Assembly: GCF_003944705.1 (NCBI RefSeq)
Contig: NZ_RWIS01000004.1
Coordinates: 248,001-312,000, forward strand
Reading direction: 5' to 3'
DNA: 64,000 nt
Source of the DNA: Hymenobacter metallilatus
Lineage (GTDB): Bacteria; Bacteroidota; Bacteroidia; Cytophagales; Hymenobacteraceae
The notes beneath the pieces were generated by a model. That model saw nothing but the letters and a program-made list of their open reading frames with translations, did not search any database and was not told the origin of the DNA. The position numbers and the translations under genes are program-made. Every line of letters begins with the position of its first letter. The first letter of the stretch is position 1. Below are positions 61,357 through 64,000 of this stretch, piece by piece.

Positions 61357-62500
61357 TGCCCCCGTTGCCGGCTCCTGCACCGATGTAGCGGTGGTAATTC
61401 TGAACTGGAACGGCCGGGACTTCCTGCGCCGCTTCCTGCCCAGTGTGCTGGCCTACTCCGAGGGTGCTACCATCTTCGTGGCCGACAACGCCTCCACCGA
61501 TGATTCAGTGGCCTTGGTGCAGCGGGAGTTTCCGACGGTGCGAGTACTGGAGCGGGCCCATAACCTGGGCTTCTGCCGGGGCTACAACGCGGCCTTCGAT
61601 GACGTGCGCTGGGAGGGCCCCGGACTCGCGCACCCGGCACGGAGCAGAACCCAATCTGAACGGGGCCAGGACTGGACCGATACGTTTGGCTTCCGCTACT
61701 ACGTGCTGTTAAACTCCGATGTGGAAGTAACGCCCGGCTGGCTTGCCCCCCAGCGGGAGCTGCTGGAAGCCAACCCGCGCGTGGCCGCCTGTCAGCCCAA
61801 AATCCGCCAGTACAGCCCCGACGCAGTCCAGCGGCAGCAGTTTGAATATGCCGGGGCCGGCGGCGGCTACCTCGACCTGCTGGGCTACCCTTTCTGCCGG
61901 GGCCGCCTCTTCGATACCCTCGAAACCGACCAGGGCCAGTACGACGACCCGCGCCCGGTGGCCTGGGCCACCGGGGCTTGCCTGCTGGTACGGGCCGAGG
62001 CCTGGCACGCGCTGGGCGGGCTGGAAAGCACGTTTTTTGCCCACATGGAAGAAATCGACCTGTGCTGGCGCCTCCAGAATGCCGGCTGGCAGGTGTGGTA
62101 CCACGGCGGGTGTACGGTGTTTCACGTGGGCGGCGGCACCCTGCCCAAGTCTAACCCGCGCAAAACCTACCTCAACTTCCGCAATGGTCTGGCCCTGGTG
62201 TATAAAAACACGCACGCCACTGAGCTGCTGTGGGTGCTTCCCAGCCGTTTAGTTCTCGATTGGGTAGCGGCCCTGCGCCTGCTGCTGCAAGGCAATACCG
62301 CCGACTTTCGGGCCATTCTGCGGGCTCACTGGCACTTTGGGCGGCAGCTGCCCTACTGGCGGCAGCAGCGGCAGCGGCAACCCGAGAAACTGCGGAGCCA
62401 GGAGCGAACCGGCGTGTACCTTGGCAGTCTGGTGTGGGCATACTTCGGCCGCAGCCAACGAAAATTCTCGGAATTACCGCCCGACCTGATTTCCCGCTAA
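61337..62500 (+). CDS. Family 2 glycosyltransferase
   Basis: A 387-residue GT-A fold transferase. It has VVILNWNGRDFL, the nucleotide-binding FVADNASTDDS, the metal site LLNSDVEVTPGWL and the late motif TFFAHMEEIDLCWRLQNAGW. It should transfer a sugar (rhamnosyl-like relatives are common) to a surface polysaccharide or lipid. The start is uncertain: no ATG is available and TTG 61337 or TTG 61346 is inferred. An insertion of about 27 Arg/Gly-rich residues (WEGPGLAHPARSRTQSERGQ) separates YNAAFDDV from the metal motif. The C-terminus contains a Trp/Arg-rich amphipathic region. Confidence 0.9.
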   Translation: MAALASSAPVAGSCTDVAVVILNWNGRDFLRRFLPSVLAYSEGATIFVADNASTDDSVALVQREFPTVRVLERAHNLGFCRGYNAAFDDVRWEGPGLAHPARSRTQSERGQDWTDTFGFRYYVLLNSDVEVTPGWLAPQRELLEANPRVAACQPKIRQYSPDAVQRQQFEYAGAGGGYLDLLGYPFCRGRLFDTLETDQGQYDDPRPVAWATGACLLVRAEAWHALGGLESTFFAHMEEIDLCWRLQNAGWQVWYHGGCTVFHVGGGTLPKSNPRKTYLNFRNGLALVYKNTHATELLWVLPSRLVLDWVAALRLLLQGNTADFRAILRAHWHFGRQLPYWRQQRQRQPEKLRSQERTGVYLGSLVWAYFGRSQRKFSELPPDLISR

Positions 62501-62563
62501 TCTTGTATAGCCAATAGAACTTTCTTAGGTTGGCGGCACTATTATTCCCCGATTACCTACCAT

Positions 62564-64000
62564 ATGCGCGTTTTTATTCGTTAACTGCTGGCCGGTAGCT
62601 TATTGGCGAGTTGCCTACTCAGTGCGTGCTCTAAAGAAGACGTTACGGCGCATTCTCCCGCCCCAGGCATACTTCCGCCAGCAGTGATCCAACTCCGGCA
62701 GGCCTTCCTGGATGGCTCATATGCCGGGCAGCTTCGCCTATGACTGAGCGACAGCACCTTTCGGCACTGGGAGCCGTAATGGGAAAACGCCGCTCCACTA
62801 CCCGGGAGCCCACCTCCCTCTTCGTGCCTCTGACTATGCCGTCTGTGCAGTGGACTGGAGTGAAGAAGTACCTGTTCATTCGCCTCACGGCCGCCGGCAC
62901 GGAGTTTCACGAGGCCACCTACCTCTTCGCCGAAGCGGAAAACCAGGCCACCACTGACCGAGCTTTCTTTGCGGCGTTTACCGGACTGTTGCGCCTGCAC
63001 AACCTGACAACGGGGCAGGAACTTCCATTCTTCTACCGCTTGGGACAACGCCAGCCTGGGCCACTACCGGCCGCCGGAACCCTGCCACCCGGAAACGGAG
63101 CCAAGCCCTCTTCCTGCTATGCTATGGTCTATTGTGACTGGACGGGTGTGTGCAGCGAAGTTGGACCTAACCCCATGGTGTACGGCTCCTCGACTTTTGG
63201 GGTCAACTACTGCCAAACCCCTTCAGATGATGGCGTGGGCTGCTCGCGGATTGTATGGTCTTTAATACGCTCCAATAGTATGTTTTACTGCCAATCCGAG
63301 GACCCGCCTACCGACCCTGGCACACCAGGCGAACCGGGCAGCCCGCCGGACCCCACTTCGCCACAGCCCCCTAAAACGCCCTGCCAAACTATGCAAACGG
63401 CTACGCAGGCTAAAGCTTATCAGGATAATGTAGCAAGGTTAAAGTATCTGTCTAATAACCCGCCGCGTGATGCCAATGGTAAACCCTTGGAAACGGGTAT
63501 CACTTATCTGGACCCGGCCGACCTCAACACGTACAGGATAGCCAATGGGACGGAGGATAATATAGAAGTAGGAGTAGCACCAGGAGGGCTGGTAGCAGGT
63601 TTTATGCATGACCATCCGCCCGGTGATGGCACGTTACCCTTGTTTTCGCCTAGTGATTTATATAGCATCTGTAAGTTGCTCATAACTTCTCCGCCTGTCA
63701 TCGACCCGAGTGCATATACAACCACTGTTATCATCCATAACGGACAGAGTTATATGCTAACCATAACAGACCCTGCTGCCTTTATAGCTTTCGGTAAATT
63801 TTGGTTTGAAGATCAGTTTTTTGCCGACAAACTTGTTGCAGAATACTATAATGAAAAAACAGGAGGAATTGGCAGTTCAACGAATGGCATCACTGGCAAT
63901 GAAAAGGCTTTTTTTAACATGCGTAAGCGTGAGGGTATGGGTTTAGCCCTATTCAAGCAAGACTCCAGCAATAACTCTTGGCAGCAGCTTGCGCTCAATC
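62564..64000 (+). pseudogene. Disrupted lipoprotein gene with JAMM-like segment (runs off right edge)
   Basis: ATG 62564 opens MRVFIR then TAA (62582-62584). Read through, the frame gives a lipoprotein signal (LLAGSLLASCLLSACSKED) and a mature segment QAFLDGSYAGQLRL, with further stops at 62741-62743 and 62777-62779. A frameshift near 62780-62810 joins the frame that is open from ATG 62740 to the right edge (over 420 codons). That part has a beta-rich region (SLFVPLTMPSVQWTGVKK), a Cys-rich segment, a Pro-rich linker (DPGTPGEPGSPPDP) and a segment FMHDHPPGDGTLPLFSPSDL resembling the JAMM HxH...SxxD pattern. GC content falls after about 63390. It is either a pseudogene or an expressed fragment starting at 62740. 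Confidence 0.55.

Noticed and set aside
62581..63048. Minus-strand frame of 155 codons opposite the disrupted lipoprotein gene
   Set aside because: The plus strand shows a lipobox and a long beta-rich frame, whereas the minus frame has no recognisable content.

Overview
The window is GC-rich DNA from a Bacteroidota bacterium, most like Hymenobacter or a close relative (Cytophagales). This is inferred from gene content: SusC/SusD pairs, FecR/ECF-sigma systems, type IX secretion sorting tails, BatB/BatC, PafA-type phosphatase, TAnnTTTG-type promoters and very few Shine-Dalgarno sequences. No rRNA, CRISPR array, phage or insertion sequence was seen.

Layout. 1-6.4 kb: a giant multi-PAS sensor (cut by the left edge), a PAS histidine kinase and a single-domain response regulator. 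6.5-7.1 kb: three tRNA genes (Ser-GCT, Pro-TGG, Arg-TCT) on the minus strand with promoter and terminator, and a 31-bp perfect AT-rich hairpin between two of them. 7.2-14 kb: BatB/BatC, a thiolase, a MORN-repeat protein and a type IX-secreted beta-propeller-like protein. 14-26 kb: an efflux locus (HlyD-type adaptor, TolC-type channel, ABC ATPase, ECF sigma factor, two MacB/FtsX-type permeases, NtrC-type regulator and NtrY-type kinase), interrupted by an AraC regulator and a short-chain dehydrogenase. 26-36 kb: ECF sigma, PafA-like phosphatase, FecR anti-sigma, SusC, SusD and an unrecognised lipoprotein. 36-44 kb: a purine ring catabolism locus with a membrane cytochrome-c urate oxidase (PuuD) divergent from allantoinase, allantoate amidohydrolase, ureidoglycine aminohydrolase, OHCU decarboxylase, HIU hydrolase and a DUF6986 enzyme. 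44-64 kb: a TonB-dependent receptor, a stand-alone carboxypeptidase-like domain protein, a DUF2459 protein, a STAS-like protein, histidyl-tRNA synthetase, cyanophycinase, histidine ammonia-lyase, a type IX-secreted protein, a CapA-like lipoprotein with a DUF3160 lipoprotein, YbaB, a family 2 glycosyltransferase and a disrupted lipoprotein gene running off the right edge.

The most interesting signal is regulatory. The two separated transcription units of the efflux locus carry the same bipartite site (TGTCC-N6-GGACA-N3-TGTTCGAAA). In both, it lies exactly 66 bp upstream of a sigma-54-like element (TGGCAC-N5-TTGGC). An NtrC-family activator and its kinase are encoded at the end of the same locus. 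This predicts a self-contained, sigma-54-driven envelope-stress or efflux regulon. A second theme is a family of intergenic palindromes with GTCATnCnGAGC ends, at least five copies, one of them a nested structure with 66-bp perfect arms inside the ureide operon.
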